A stretch of 64,000 bases of DNA, taken from contig NZ_CP114040.1 of assembly GCF_026965555.1 (NCBI RefSeq), positions 2,976,001 to 3,040,000 of the forward strand, in the 5' to 3' direction. Origin of the DNA: Nannocystis punicea (GTDB lineage: Bacteria > Myxococcota_A > Polyangia > Nannocystales > Nannocystaceae). This document shows positions 17,830 through 26,328 of the stretch, one piece after another. The notes beneath the pieces were generated by a model. The model had not been told where the DNA came from. It saw only the letters and a program-made list of their open reading frames with translations, and made no database searches. A program made the position numbers and the translations under genes. Each line of letters starts with the position of its first letter. Position 1 is the first letter of the stretch.

Positions 17830-18780
17830 CTAAGAGCAGATACGCTGTCGCGCCCGCGCTGCCGGGCAGCTGGCGAGCGCTGCCTCGCGGATCGCCTCGC
17901 ACACCAGGCGGACCCGGCGCGGCACGTGGCGCGCGGCCGCGTGGAGGATATGGACCGGTTCGCCGCGCACCACGTGATCGGGCAACACTCGCACGAGAGT
18001 GTCCGCGCGCTCGACCGAGCGTGACAGGTGCAGCGGCAGCACGCCGATGCCCGCGCCGGCGAGCACCGCCGCGGCCGCCGCCGAGCGGTCGTCGACGCCG
18101 ATCCGGCCGGACACGCGCACCGTCGCCACGCCATTCGGGCCGGCGAGGACCCAGCGTTCGCGCGAGCCCTCGGCGCGGCAGGACACGCAGTCGTGGCTGG
18201 CGAGCTCGGCCGGCGCGTGCGGCGTGCCGCGCTCGCGCAGGTACGCCGCGCTGGCGAACAGCCCGCTGTCCATCGCCCCGAGCGGCACGCGGATCAGCGA
18301 CGAGTCGGCCAGCGGACCGACGCACACCGCGAGGTCGAACCCTTCGCGCACCGCCTCCGCCTGGCGACGCCCGAGGGACAGCTCGATCCGCAGCTTCGGG
18401 TGCGTGCGCGCCAGCCTGGCCGCAGTCCCGGCCACCAGCCACACGCCGAGGTCCGACGGCGCCGCCACGCGCACGACCCCACCGAGCTCGCTGCGCCCGG
18501 ACTGGATCTCATCGCGGGCCTCCTCGAGCGCCGCGACGCCGCGCGCCGCCGCGTCGAAGAAAGTTCGGCCGGCGTCGGTGAGGCGGAACTGACGCGTGCC
18601 GCGGACGATCAACTCGCAGCCGAGCTCGCGCTCGAGGCGGGTGAGGTTGCGGCTCACCGACGACTTCGGCAGCTTCAAGCGCGAGGCCGCCGCAGTGACG
18701 CCGCCGGCCTCGACGATCCGGACGAAGAGCGCCGCGCGGTTGAGATCCATGCGTTCCATTTCTGGCAACGAAGGGTTCAT
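17830..18780 (-). CDS. LysR-family transcriptional regulator
   Basis: A 316-residue LTTR. The N-terminal winged HTH reads MDLNRAALFVRIVEAGGVTAAASRLKLPKSSVSRNL (about 11-46), and the C-terminal effector domain includes GVVRVAAPSDLG and GAGIGVLPLH. It is divergent from a glutathione S-transferase gene, with an 80-bp gap, the classical arrangement for an LTTR controlling its neighbour. The start could also be at the internal MERMDLN. The stop codon lies inside a 14-bp palindromic unit, so the last residues (ICS) come from repeat DNA. Confidence 0.93.
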   Translation of the reverse strand: MNPSLPEMERMDLNRAALFVRIVEAGGVTAAASRLKLPKSSVSRNLTRLERELGCELIVRGTRQFRLTDAGRTFFDAAARGVAALEEARDEIQSGRSELGGVVRVAAPSDLGVWLVAGTAARLARTHPKLRIELSLGRRQAEAVREGFDLAVCVGPLADSSLIRVPLGAMDSGLFASAAYLRERGTPHAPAELASHDCVSCRAEGSRERWVLAGPNGVATVRVSGRIGVDDRSAAAAAVLAGAGIGVLPLHLSRSVERADTLVRVLPDHVVRGEPVHILHAAARHVPRRVRLVCEAIREAALASCPAARARQRICS

Positions 18781-18859
18781 GGGTCGCCATCTTGTTCCAA
18801 AACTGCGCCGGCGTCATCGTCTCTGCGGCGCGCCGGTGCGGCGCGTCCTGGAGGAGACG
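18781..18859. promoter_or_regulatory. Divergent LysR/GST control region
   Basis: A 79-bp gap between divergent starts. It must hold both promoters and any LTTR box. A strong ribosome binding site GGAGGAG (18850-18856) lies 3 bp before the GST ATG. A T-N11-A box cannot be assigned uniquely by eye. Confidence 0.5.
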
Positions 18860-19474
18860 ATGAAGCTGTATTACTCGCCCGGGGCTTGCTCGCTGGCCCC
18901 TCACATCGCCCTGCGCGCGGCGGAGCTCGCGTTCGAGCCCGTGCGCGTCGACCCGTACCGCAAGATCGCCGCCGACGGCCGCGAACTCGCGGCCCTGCAC
19001 CCGGGGGCCTACGTCCCGGTGCTCGTCCTCGACGATGGCGCGGTCCTCACCGAGACCGCCGTGCTGCTGCAGTACATCGCCGACCTCGCCCCGAGTTCGG
19101 GCCTCGCCCCGCCCGCCGGCACCTTCGCCCGCGTGCGAGTGCAGGAGTGGCTCAACTTCATCGCCACCGAGCTGCACAAGGGCTTCGCCCCGTTCCATCC
19201 GGTCCACCCCGCCGACGTCGACTACCGGCGGGGGGCGCGGGCCCGCCTCGCCTCGCGTTTCGCGTACCTCGCCGCTCGCCTGGAAGGCCGCGAGTACCTC
19301 GCCGGAGACGCGTTCACCGTCGTGGACGCCTACGCCTTCATCACGCTGCGCGCGTGGGTCCTCAACCTCCAGGAGCGCCTCGACGGCCAGCCCGACCTCG
19401 CCGCCTACTACGCGCGACTCAAGCGGCACCCGGCCGTGTGCGCCGCCCTCGACCTCGAGGGCGTGCCCACGTAG
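18860..19474 (+). CDS. Glutathione S-transferase
   Basis: A 204-residue cytosolic GST of the beta type. The N-terminal thioredoxin fold starts MKLYYSPGACSLAPHIAL, where Cys10 and Ser11 are the expected glutathione-activating residues, and VPVLVLDDGAVLTETAVLLQYI carries the cis-Pro and the Glu/Thr that bind glutathione. The C-terminal helical domain has the N-capping region DAFTVVDAYAF. It probably conjugates or reduces electrophiles. It is divergent from a LysR regulator that probably controls it. The ATG follows GGAGGAG; an upstream in-frame extension was rejected because it crosses the LysR control region. Confidence 0.94.
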   Translation: MKLYYSPGACSLAPHIALRAAELAFEPVRVDPYRKIAADGRELAALHPGAYVPVLVLDDGAVLTETAVLLQYIADLAPSSGLAPPAGTFARVRVQEWLNFIATELHKGFAPFHPVHPADVDYRRGARARLASRFAYLAARLEGREYLAGDAFTVVDAYAFITLRAWVLNLQERLDGQPDLAAYYARLKRHPAVCAALDLEGVPT

Positions 19475-19637
19475 CCCTCAGGTCGGCGCCGCGGATCTGT
19501 CCGCCCGATCGCAGGCGCGGCAGCTGCAGCGCCTCGGCCTCACCGCGACGACGCCACGCCTGTCTCACGGGACTCGTCATGCTGGCGCGAGGTGGCCTCG
19601 CGTTGGCGGGGCGCGGCGTTCGTGCGCCGTCGTCTCG

Positions 19638-20570
19638 TCATCGTCGAGGCGAGGCGCCGCGGGGCTTCGGCGCCTCGGCCTCGGACGCGCGCAGCTGCAC
19701 CTCGATGCCGGCGAGGAAGCACGCGAGGCCGCACTCGAACAGCGCGTCGAGGCTCATGTCGAGGTCGGCGATCTCGCTGATCCGCGCGAGCGCGGGGAAG
19801 CGCGGCATCACGGCCGCGAACCTCTGCTCCTGGTCGGCCATCCACTCCTCGCTGTTCATCCCGGTGTCGCGCTCCGCCTCGCGCTCGGGCTCGACGCTCA
19901 TCGCCATCCCGCGCACATGGGCCATGAACGCCACGCAGGTGCGCATCGCCGCCGCCGGCGAGAAGCCGGCGTCGAGCAGCGCCGCGAGGACCCACTCGGT
20001 GTGCTGCATCCCGCTCACCGACAGCTGTGGCCGGGTCATCGACAGCGCCGGCGCCAGCCACGGGTGGCGCGTGTAGAGCTCCCAGTGCATCCGGGCCAGC
20101 TGCTCGAGCCGCGCGCGCCAGCCGACCTGCTGCGCCAGGGCCGGCCGCGAGGTCACCAGCGAGTCGTTCATCACCGCGTCGATCATCGCCAGCACCAGCT
20201 CGTCCTTGCCCGGCACGTGGCGGTACAGCGACATCGTCGCCACCCCGAGCTCCGTCGCCACCGCGCGCATCGACAGCGCCGCCAGGCCGTCGTCGTCGGC
20301 GATGGCGATCGCCGCTCGCACGACGCGCTCGCGCGACAGCTCGGGCCCGTCCTCGCGCCCCCGGACCACCGTGCCGACCCCCGGCACCACCCGCACCAGC
20401 CGCTCGCGCTGCAGCTGCGACAGCACCTTCATCGCCGTCGCCAGCGCGACCGCTTCGTCGCGCGCGAGCTGCCGCGCCGACGGCACCCGGTCGCCCGGTC
20501 GCAGCGAGCCGCGGCGGATCTGCTCGCGCACCCGGTCGGCGATCCGGCCCGCCGTGGTGTTCTGTTTCAT
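19638..20570 (-). CDS. GntR-TetR fusion regulator (TetR_C tetracycline-type)
   Basis: A 310-residue protein with two DNA-binding domains. Residues 1-70 form a GntR winged helix (RIADRVREQIRRGSLRPGDRVPSARQLARD). Then comes a TetR HTH (LSMRAVATELGVATMSLYRHVPGKDEL, about 95-120) and a TetR ligand-binding domain. Such GntR-TetR hybrids are a known minority class. It is divergent from an FAD monooxygenase. A palindrome lies 4 bp upstream of its start codon, so autoregulation and control of the monooxygenase are likely. The ATG at MKQNTT was chosen because upstream residues overlap the operator. Confidence 0.92.
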   Translation of the reverse strand: MKQNTTAGRIADRVREQIRRGSLRPGDRVPSARQLARDEAVALATAMKVLSQLQRERLVRVVPGVGTVVRGREDGPELSRERVVRAAIAIADDDGLAALSMRAVATELGVATMSLYRHVPGKDELVLAMIDAVMNDSLVTSRPALAQQVGWRARLEQLARMHWELYTRHPWLAPALSMTRPQLSVSGMQHTEWVLAALLDAGFSPAAAMRTCVAFMAHVRGMAMSVEPEREAERDTGMNSEEWMADQEQRFAAVMPRFPALARISEIADLDMSLDALFECGLACFLAGIEVQLRASEAEAPKPRGASPRR

Positions 20571-20574
20571 TCCT

Positions 20575-20590
20575 GGTGTTCTAGTACACC
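20575..20590. promoter_or_regulatory. Palindromic operator for the GntR-TetR regulator
   Basis: The sequence GGTGTTCTAGTACACC is a near-perfect 16-bp inverted repeat (GGTGT...ACACC around CTAG). It lies immediately upstream of the regulator start and 48 bp upstream of the monooxygenase start. GntR-type sites often contain GT-N-AC cores such as this. The assignment is inferred from position and symmetry. Confidence 0.65.
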
Positions 20591-20637
20591 AGCGCGCTCC
20601 TGTCGACGGATCCGTCCTGGGCGCGTACACCGTACGC

Positions 20638-21894
20638 ATGCACGTCCTCGTCACCGGCGCCAGCATCGCTGGGCCTGCCTTCGCCTTCTGGCTGAACCGT
20701 CACGGCATCGACGTCACCGTCGTCGAGCGGGCCCCCGCGCTGCGCGAGGGCGGCTACTGCGTCGACATCCGCGGGGTCGCCCTCGAGGTCGTCGAGCGCA
20801 TGGGTCTGCGCGACGTCCTGCGCCCGCTCGCGGCCGACACGCTCGAGAACGTGATGGTCGACGAGCGCGGCCGTCGCTTCGGCCGGACACCGCGCGGCTT
20901 CGGCGTGATCGACCCCGACGACGTGGAGGTCCTGCGCGGCGACCTGGCGCGGGTCCTGGTCGAGTCGACGCGCGAGCGGGTCCGCTACCGCTTCGGCGAC
21001 TCGATCGCGGCGCTCCGGCAGCACGACCGCGGCGTCGACGTGACCTTCGCCGGCGGCGACACGGCGACCTTCGATCTCGTGGTCGGGGCCGACGGCGTCC
21101 ACTCGCAGGTGCGCGCGCTCGCGTTCGGCCCCGAGCGCGAGTTCCTGCGCGACATGGGCAGCGCGATGGCGATCTTCACCGCGCCCAACCACCTCGGCCT
21201 GCACCGCCAACAATTGCTGTTCAGCGGCCTGCGCCGGATCGCCAGCGTCAAGAGCACCCACGGCGACCGCGACCTCATGTGCGCGGTGTTCTTCGCGCAT
21301 GGCGATCGCTTCGACCACCGCGACGTGCCTGGCCAGCGGCGCCTCGTCGCCGACGCCTTCGCCGGCGCCGGCTGGGAGTTCCCGCGGCTCATCGCCGCGA
21401 TGCAGCGCGCCGACGACTTCTACTGCGACCTCACCTGCCAGATCCGCCTGCCCACCCTCTCGCGCGGCCGCGTGGCCCTCGTCGGCGACGCCGGCTATTG
21501 CCCCTCTCCGCTCAGCGGTCAGGGCACCAGCCTCGCGCTCGTCGGCGCCTACGTCCTCGCCGCCGAGCTCGCCCGCGGCGCCGACCTCGCCACCGCCCTG
21601 CGCCGCTACGACGAGCGCATGCTGCCCTTCGTCCGCAGGAACCAGGACATCGCCTTGAAGCTCGCAGGCGGCTTCGCCCCCGAGTCGCCGTTCCAGGTGC
21701 GCATGCGCCGACTCGCCATGAGATTGCTGCCGTACGTGCCCGGCAGCAGCCTGTTGATGCAGGTGGCGATGCGCGGCATCCGCGAGGCCGCCCGCGACCT
21801 CGAGCTGCCGCCGGTGTCGCGGCCGATTCACGGCTCGAGGGCCGGCGGCGTCACGCCGGGCGCAATCGTCACAGGAACTTCGGGACAGGTCTGA
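20638..21894 (+). CDS. FAD-dependent monooxygenase (PHBH/TetX-like)
   Basis: A 418-residue group A flavoprotein hydroxylase. The N-terminal dinucleotide fold is VLVTGASIAGPAFAFWLNRHG with GxGxxG variant and VVER at the end of strand 2. The second FAD motif is VGADGVHSQVR (DG motif) and the third is RGRVALVGDAGYCPSPLSGQGTSLAL. This pattern is shared with TetX-type tetracycline-inactivating and aromatic hydroxylases; the substrate is unknown. Under a divergent TetR-type regulator it fits an inducible xenobiotic or antibiotic-modifying unit. The C-terminal GTSGQV is encoded by a degenerate 14-bp palindrome (21874-21887) overlapping the stop. Confidence 0.93.
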   Translation: MHVLVTGASIAGPAFAFWLNRHGIDVTVVERAPALREGGYCVDIRGVALEVVERMGLRDVLRPLAADTLENVMVDERGRRFGRTPRGFGVIDPDDVEVLRGDLARVLVESTRERVRYRFGDSIAALRQHDRGVDVTFAGGDTATFDLVVGADGVHSQVRALAFGPEREFLRDMGSAMAIFTAPNHLGLHRQQLLFSGLRRIASVKSTHGDRDLMCAVFFAHGDRFDHRDVPGQRRLVADAFAGAGWEFPRLIAAMQRADDFYCDLTCQIRLPTLSRGRVALVGDAGYCPSPLSGQGTSLALVGAYVLAAELARGADLATALRRYDERMLPFVRRNQDIALKLAGGFAPESPFQVRMRRLAMRLLPYVPGSSLLMQVAMRGIREAARDLELPPVSRPIHGSRAGGVTPGAIVTGTSGQV

Positions 21895-22014
21895 GGTTCA
21901 CGCCGCGACGTGGGCCGCCTGTGCTCCACGCCGGCGCGGCTCATGACCCGGCACGTCGACTGGCGGTTCGCCACGGCGGGACCGGGCGCGCTGCGGACGG
22001 CGGCGAGGAGCGAT

Positions 22015-22458
22015 TCAGCGGTTTCGCAGCTCGGCGCGGAGCTGCATGAGCAGGTGGCCGAGGCGGTTCTTGCCGCTGCCGTCGCCGGCGTCGCCCCAGT
22101 AGGCGTCGTTGGCGGTGTGCTCGACGAGGCGGGCGTCGCCGGTGCCGAGCAGCAGCTCGCGCAGATCGGGGTGCTGGGTGAACTTGGCGCGCAGAGCCGC
22201 GAGCATGACGCTCTCTTTGACGGACTCCCAGTCGCGCCGCAGCGGCCGCTTGCGATCGCGGCCCATCTCGGCCGCCAGCTTCGGCTTCTTGGCGCGACGG
22301 ATCTCCTCCTCGTGCGAGGTGCCGGCGAACTTCTGCGCCTGGAAGTAATGCTCGCTGGTCGACCAGCGCTTGCCGCCGAGCTTGATCGGGAACGGGGCGA
22401 AGTTGGACAGCTCGCCGTACGGATCGGCGGGCAGGTAGAACTCGATCACGTCGGGCAT
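22015..22458 (-). CDS. NADAR family protein (YbiA-like), copy 1
   Basis: A 147-residue intact NADAR domain. It has the family hallmarks EFYLPADPYGELSNFAPFPI, WSTSEHYFQAQKF (Glu/Tyr active site), the RD..VM block and C-terminal DAYWGDAGDGSGKNRLG. Members hydrolyse ADP-ribose-linked products or riboflavin intermediates; some remove N-linked ADP-ribose from guanine and others have diverged to phage defence. The adjacent upstream DNA is duplicated at 33.1 and 35.2 kb, and a dead copy of this gene lies at 35066-35248. A divergent NADAR paralogue lies at 36427-36948. Confidence 0.93.
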   Translation of the reverse strand: MPDVIEFYLPADPYGELSNFAPFPIKLGGKRWSTSEHYFQAQKFAGTSHEEEIRRAKKPKLAAEMGRDRKRPLRRDWESVKESVMLAALRAKFTQHPDLRELLLGTGDARLVEHTANDAYWGDAGDGSGKNRLGHLLMQLRAELRNR

Positions 22459-22570
22459 GGCCGTGCCCGGGAGGATCGCCGAGGCGGCGCGGGGGCGCCA
22501 GCCCCGCGTGGGGGTTGATGAGCTGTCCAGGAGGACATGTCCTCGAGGTCACTTCGGCCGCCGATGGTGT
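22450..22570. repeat. Duplicated NADAR upstream region, copy A
   Basis: This segment (GAGGATCGCCGAGGCGGCG core, then GAGCTGTCC and GGACATGTCC and CGAGGTC) matches copies at 33140-33290 and 35249-35395 nearly base for base for about 90 bp. It carries two adjoining 14-bp palindromes (22524-22537, 22538-22551) between the NADAR gene and the plus-strand operon. Confidence 0.85.
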
Positions 22571-22736
22571 TCGGCCACGACCTCCCGACCCGTGGGCAGC
22601 AGGATCGTCGACGCGCCCGTGCGCCGGATCGAGCGGTCCGGTCGTTCCCGCGCGATTCGCGGCGTCCGTGCGCGGACTCGGACATCGATCATCGCAGCCG
22701 CGGGACGACGACCTGTGGCACGATCGCGGGCCGGGC

Positions 22737-23630
22737 GTGAGCGAGGTCGTCGAATTCTCGTGCGGGTCGTGCGGCTCGCAGATCCAGGTCGAGGCCCACC
22801 TGCGGACCGCGACCTGCCCGTACTGCGCGTCGCCGGCGGTGGTCGAGCGGCCGCGGGAGGCCGGGCGGCCGCAGCCGGACTTCGTGCTCGCGTTCATCGT
22901 CCCGCACGAGCAGGCGCTGGCGGCGGCCCGGCGCTGGGTGAGGCGGGCCTGGCTCGCCCCGGAGGCGTTCCGCAAGGCCAAGGTCGACGCCATCCGCGGG
23001 ATCTACGTGCCCTCGTACCTGTTCTCGGCGGCGGCCCACGCGGAGTACACCGCCCGCATCGGCGAGAACTACACGGTGACCTACACGACCACGGACTCGA
23101 AGGGCCGCACGGTCACGCGCACGCGCACGGAGACCGAGTGGCACACGCTCGCGGGGAGCTACTCGGCCTATGTCAGCGACGTCGTCGTCACGGCCTCGCG
23201 GGGGATCGGCAACCACGAGCTCGAGGGGGTCGAGCCGTTCGACCTGCGCGCGCTCCACCGCTATTCGCCGCGCCTGCTCTCCGGGTGGATCGCCGAGGAG
23301 GCGTCGATGACGGCCGAGGTGTGCCGCGAGCTCGCGGTCGCCGAGGCGATGGCCGAGGTTCAGCGGCGCATCATGACGATCCTGCCCGGCGACCGGCAGT
23401 CGGACCTCCAGGTCAGCGCCCGCCTCGCCGACATCGCCCAGATCCTGATGCTCGCGCCGGTGTGGGTGCTGCCGGTCCGCTTCGCCGACGACCGCGTGGT
23501 CCGCCTGCTGGTCAACGGCCAGACCGGCAAGGTGTTCGGCAAGCCGCCGCGCTCGTGGGTGAAGATCGGCGCGCTGGTCCTCTTGAGCGTCGGCCTCGTC
23601 GTCGGGGGGGTGCTGCTTGCCCAGCGCTGA
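22737..23630 (+). CDS. Zinc-ribbon membrane protein 1
   Basis: A 297-residue protein starting at GTG. The N-terminal zinc ribbon has CGSCG (Cys9, Cys12) and CPYC (29-32). A long soluble domain follows, with the repeated strand ENYTVTYTTTDSKGRTVTRTRTETEW. A single C-terminal membrane helix (VKIGALVLLSVGLVVGGVLLA) ends the protein, so it is probably tail-anchored with the ribbon in the cytosol. The domain resembles zinc-ribbon proteins that sit beside stress or TerY-like systems, but I cannot name a function. It overlaps the next, related gene by 14 bp, so the two are translationally coupled and probably partners. Confidence 0.82.
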   Translation: MSEVVEFSCGSCGSQIQVEAHLRTATCPYCASPAVVERPREAGRPQPDFVLAFIVPHEQALAAARRWVRRAWLAPEAFRKAKVDAIRGIYVPSYLFSAAAHAEYTARIGENYTVTYTTTDSKGRTVTRTRTETEWHTLAGSYSAYVSDVVVTASRGIGNHELEGVEPFDLRALHRYSPRLLSGWIAEEASMTAEVCRELAVAEAMAEVQRRIMTILPGDRQSDLQVSARLADIAQILMLAPVWVLPVRFADDRVVRLLVNGQTGKVFGKPPRSWVKIGALVLLSVGLVVGGVLLAQR

Positions 23631-24600
23631 GATTGCCGCGACGCCGGCCCGCGCTGCCTGCGGCCGCTGCGAGTCGCCGGTCGAGGCCGGCGATCTCCGC
23701 TGTGCGGTGTGCGGGCTGCCGACGCCGGGTGAGGTGTTCGTCGGCGCCGCGACGCACGTCGAGTTCCTCCGCTGCGAGGGCTGCGGCGCGGCGGTGTCCT
23801 ACGACGTCGAGGTCCGCGCGCCGAAGTGCTCGTTCTGCGGCTCGCAGATGCACGTCGAGCGCCCCGAGGACCCGGTCGAGGAGGCGTCCGCCTACCTGCC
23901 GTTCGCGGTCGACGCCGCGGCGGCGGCCGAGGGATTGCGGCGCTGGCTCGGCACCCTCGGCTTCTTCCGCCCGAGCGACCTCCAGGCGGCGGCGACGATC
24001 GGCGAGTTGAAGCCGCTGTGGTGGGTCGGCTGGGTGTTCGACGCCGAGGTGCTGGTCAGTTGGGCGGCCGACTCCGAGGTCGGCTCCCGGCGCGCGTCCT
24101 GGGCCCCGCACGCCGGCCAGCAGTCGTTGAACCTGCGAAACGTGCTGGTGCCGGCGTCACGCGGCCTGAGCGCTGCGGAGTGCCAGGCGATCGCCCGCGG
24201 TTACCGCGTCGACTCGGGCGGCCCGCCGCCGGAGGCCCGCCCGGGCGTGCTGATCGAGCGCTTCGACGTCCAGCGGTCGGCGGCCCGCCGGGCGATCGCC
24301 GAGGGGCTCGAGCGGGCCGCGCTGGCGCAGGCGAGCACGTGGGTCCCCGGCAGCCGCCAGCGCAAGCTCTCGGTCGCGGTGCTGCCCAGGCGCCTCGGCT
24401 CGCAGCGACTCGCCTTCCCCGCCTACGTGCTCGCTTACCGCTACCGCGACAAGCTCTACCGCGCGGTGGTCAACGGCCAGGACATGGCGGTGGTCACCGG
24501 CAAGGCGCCGCTTTCGATCGCGAAGATCGTCCTCGTGATCGTCGGGGGGCTCGCCGCGCTCGCGCTGATCGTCGCCCTGATCGTGGTCCTGGCCAAGTGA
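23617..24600 (+). CDS. Zinc-ribbon membrane protein 2
   Basis: A 327-residue relative of the preceding protein, read from a TTG start inside its end. Four CxxC pairs (CGRC, CAVC, CEGC, CSFC within the first 85 residues) make two zinc ribbons. A soluble middle domain containing LKPLWWVGWVFDAEV and a C-terminal membrane helix (KIVLVIVGGLAALALIVALIVVLAK) follow. The closing region NGQDMAVVTGKAPLSIAKI parallels NGQTGKVFGKPPRSWVKI of the first gene, which shows common ancestry. The pair may form a hetero-oligomer at the inner membrane. The function is unknown. Confidence 0.82.
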   Translation: MPSAEIAATPARAACGRCESPVEAGDLRCAVCGLPTPGEVFVGAATHVEFLRCEGCGAAVSYDVEVRAPKCSFCGSQMHVERPEDPVEEASAYLPFAVDAAAAAEGLRRWLGTLGFFRPSDLQAAATIGELKPLWWVGWVFDAEVLVSWAADSEVGSRRASWAPHAGQQSLNLRNVLVPASRGLSAAECQAIARGYRVDSGGPPPEARPGVLIERFDVQRSAARRAIAEGLERAALAQASTWVPGSRQRKLSVAVLPRRLGSQRLAFPAYVLAYRYRDKLYRAVVNGQDMAVVTGKAPLSIAKIVLVIVGGLAALALIVALIVVLAK

Positions 24601-24835
24601 TGAGAGGGGCCGATCGACGCCTTCGTCGGCGGGCCTTCGAGCGAAAGCGATTCGCGTGACCGTGCTTCCACGACCGGCTGGCGCGGCAGTCGGCGTCGCC
24701 GTCTGGTCGATGGCTGACCCCATGTGCACCGAGTTGTCCTCGGCGCCGAGGAGCGCGCTGGGAGCCCCTCTCGACGATATTACCGCCGGGCTGGGAGCGC
24801 CGCCAAGCGCTGGGCGGCCGGACGGTGGAGCATCA

Positions 24836-25090
24836 TCATGACAAAGGTGGCAAGCGCGCCAAAGCCGAGTACGCTGCGACCACTGACTTGCGAACGCGCT
24901 GAGCAACTGCAGTCCGGGTGAACCCCTCGCCATCCGGAATGATGCTCACTACGAACACGACGCTGGCGGCGGGTGCCAGTAGACATGAAGCAATCAGCAG
25001 CCGCAGCCGAGCCCGGCTGGGCCGTGTCAATCGGAACAGCACTCCGGCCGGCACGAGCGCCGCCAGCCCATCGACGGAGAGCGGGGCCAC
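24836..25090 (-). CDS. Small hypothetical membrane protein
   Basis: An 84-residue frame with GTG start preceded by GGAG. It contains a hydrophobic N-terminal segment (GLAALVPAGVLF), then LLIASCLLAPAASVVFVVSII, a likely membrane helix, and a basic C-terminal part. No family is recognised. The surrounding region 24601-25175 otherwise has no supported gene and codon use is less biased than in neighbours, so this may be a remnant of a larger membrane protein. Confidence 0.35.
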   Translation of the reverse strand: MAPLSVDGLAALVPAGVLFRLTRPSRARLRLLIASCLLAPAASVVFVVSIIPDGEGFTRTAVAQRVRKSVVAAYSALARLPPLS

Positions 25091-25175
25091 TTACTCCGGA
25101 CGCAACCACTTCGGCTTCTGCGCCGCCGTCCACCAGGTCTCGAGCCGCGGGACCTCTCACTCGGCCGGGCACGCG

Positions 25176-26051
25176 TCAATCGCCCGACGTGGCCCTGCGA
25201 AGCAGCCACCGGAACACTCGCTCGAACCGGCGGGCTGGCAGCAGGCCGCGCAGCAAGGACAGCACCTGCGCGTCGTTGCCGACCGGGTAGCGCAGGCGCG
25301 GGTGCATCGCGGTCGCGGCGTGGGCGATCGCCAGGGCGACCGCGTTCGGGTCGGGATGGCCGCGCTCGAAGCCCTTCTGCATCGTGCGGGTGAGCGCCGA
25401 GCAGAGCGCGCGGTACGGCGACGCCGGATCGCCCGCGCGTGTGGTCCAACGCCGCTTCTGCGGGCCGATCAACTCGGTGGCGAACGTGCCCGGCTCGACG
25501 ATCACGACGTCGATGCCGAACGGCGCGAGCTCGTGGCTGAGCGCCTCCGACAACCCCTCGACCGCGAATTTCGACGCACTGTAGCCCGCGGCCGCTGGCG
25601 CACCGATCCGGCCGCTCATCGAGGCGACGTTTACGATCCGGCCGCGGCCCCGTGCTCGCATCTCGGGGATCACCGCGCGGGTCACCGCGCCCAGGCCGAA
25701 GAAGTTGGTCTCGAAGAGCGTTCGCAGCTCGACTTCGTCGGTGTCCTCGAACGCCCCGATAAGGCCGATGCCCGCGTTGTTGATCAAGATGTCGACGCCG
25801 CCGGCGCGCGCGCGGATGTCGGCGAGGGCCGCCGCGATCGTCGCCGGTCTGGTGACGTCGAGCACGACGACCTCGACCTCGATCCCGGCCGCTCGTGCGG
25901 TGGCGTGCAGGGGCGCCTGGCGCGACGGGTCGCGCATACTGGCGAACACCCGCAGACCGCGGCGCGCCAGTTCGACGGCTGTGAGCAGGCCGAAGCCGCT
26001 GCTCGCCCCGGTGATGAGGACTACCTCGCCCGACTCATGAGCGCCCGACAT
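25176..26051 (-). CDS. Short-chain dehydrogenase/reductase
   Basis: A 291-residue classical SDR. The nucleotide-binding TGASSGFG is near residue 14, followed by the NNAG motif and the active-site Tyr-Lys in GYSASKFAVEG with an upstream catalytic Ser (ASMSGRIG). The C-terminal extension KGFERGHPDPNAVALAIAHA is typical of the SDR subgroup related to 17-beta-hydroxysteroid dehydrogenases and oxidoreductases of unknown substrate. The start at MSGAHESG was chosen; an upstream ATG (MDGPSAASH) is also in frame. It is divergent from the TPP-enzyme operon, with about 280 bp between. Confidence 0.92.
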   Translation of the reverse strand: MSGAHESGEVVLITGASSGFGLLTAVELARRGLRVFASMRDPSRQAPLHATARAAGIEVEVVVLDVTRPATIAAALADIRARAGGVDILINNAGIGLIGAFEDTDEVELRTLFETNFFGLGAVTRAVIPEMRARGRGRIVNVASMSGRIGAPAAAGYSASKFAVEGLSEALSHELAPFGIDVVIVEPGTFATELIGPQKRRWTTRAGDPASPYRALCSALTRTMQKGFERGHPDPNAVALAIAHAATAMHPRLRYPVGNDAQVLSLLRGLLPARRFERVFRWLLRRATSGD

Positions 26052-26328
26052 GACCACTCTATGACTCGCAGCGCTCGGGCCGTCCATTCGGGCGAGCAAC
26101 GGCCGACCACCACCGCATGGCGTCCGAACCACCCGTAGAGGCCGCAGCCGCCGGGCTGCGCCGGTGGCTCCGCGGATGTGCAGTGCGCAAGCCCGACATC
26201 CTCGGCCTCGAGGAGCCATGATGCCGCGCGCCGTCGGTCGTCGGCTCGCAAGAATGGGACGTTGGTGCCGGCGATCGGCGAGCCGGCGCGGCTGGTCGGC
26301 GGGGCGAACTCGGGCCAAGAATGGATCG

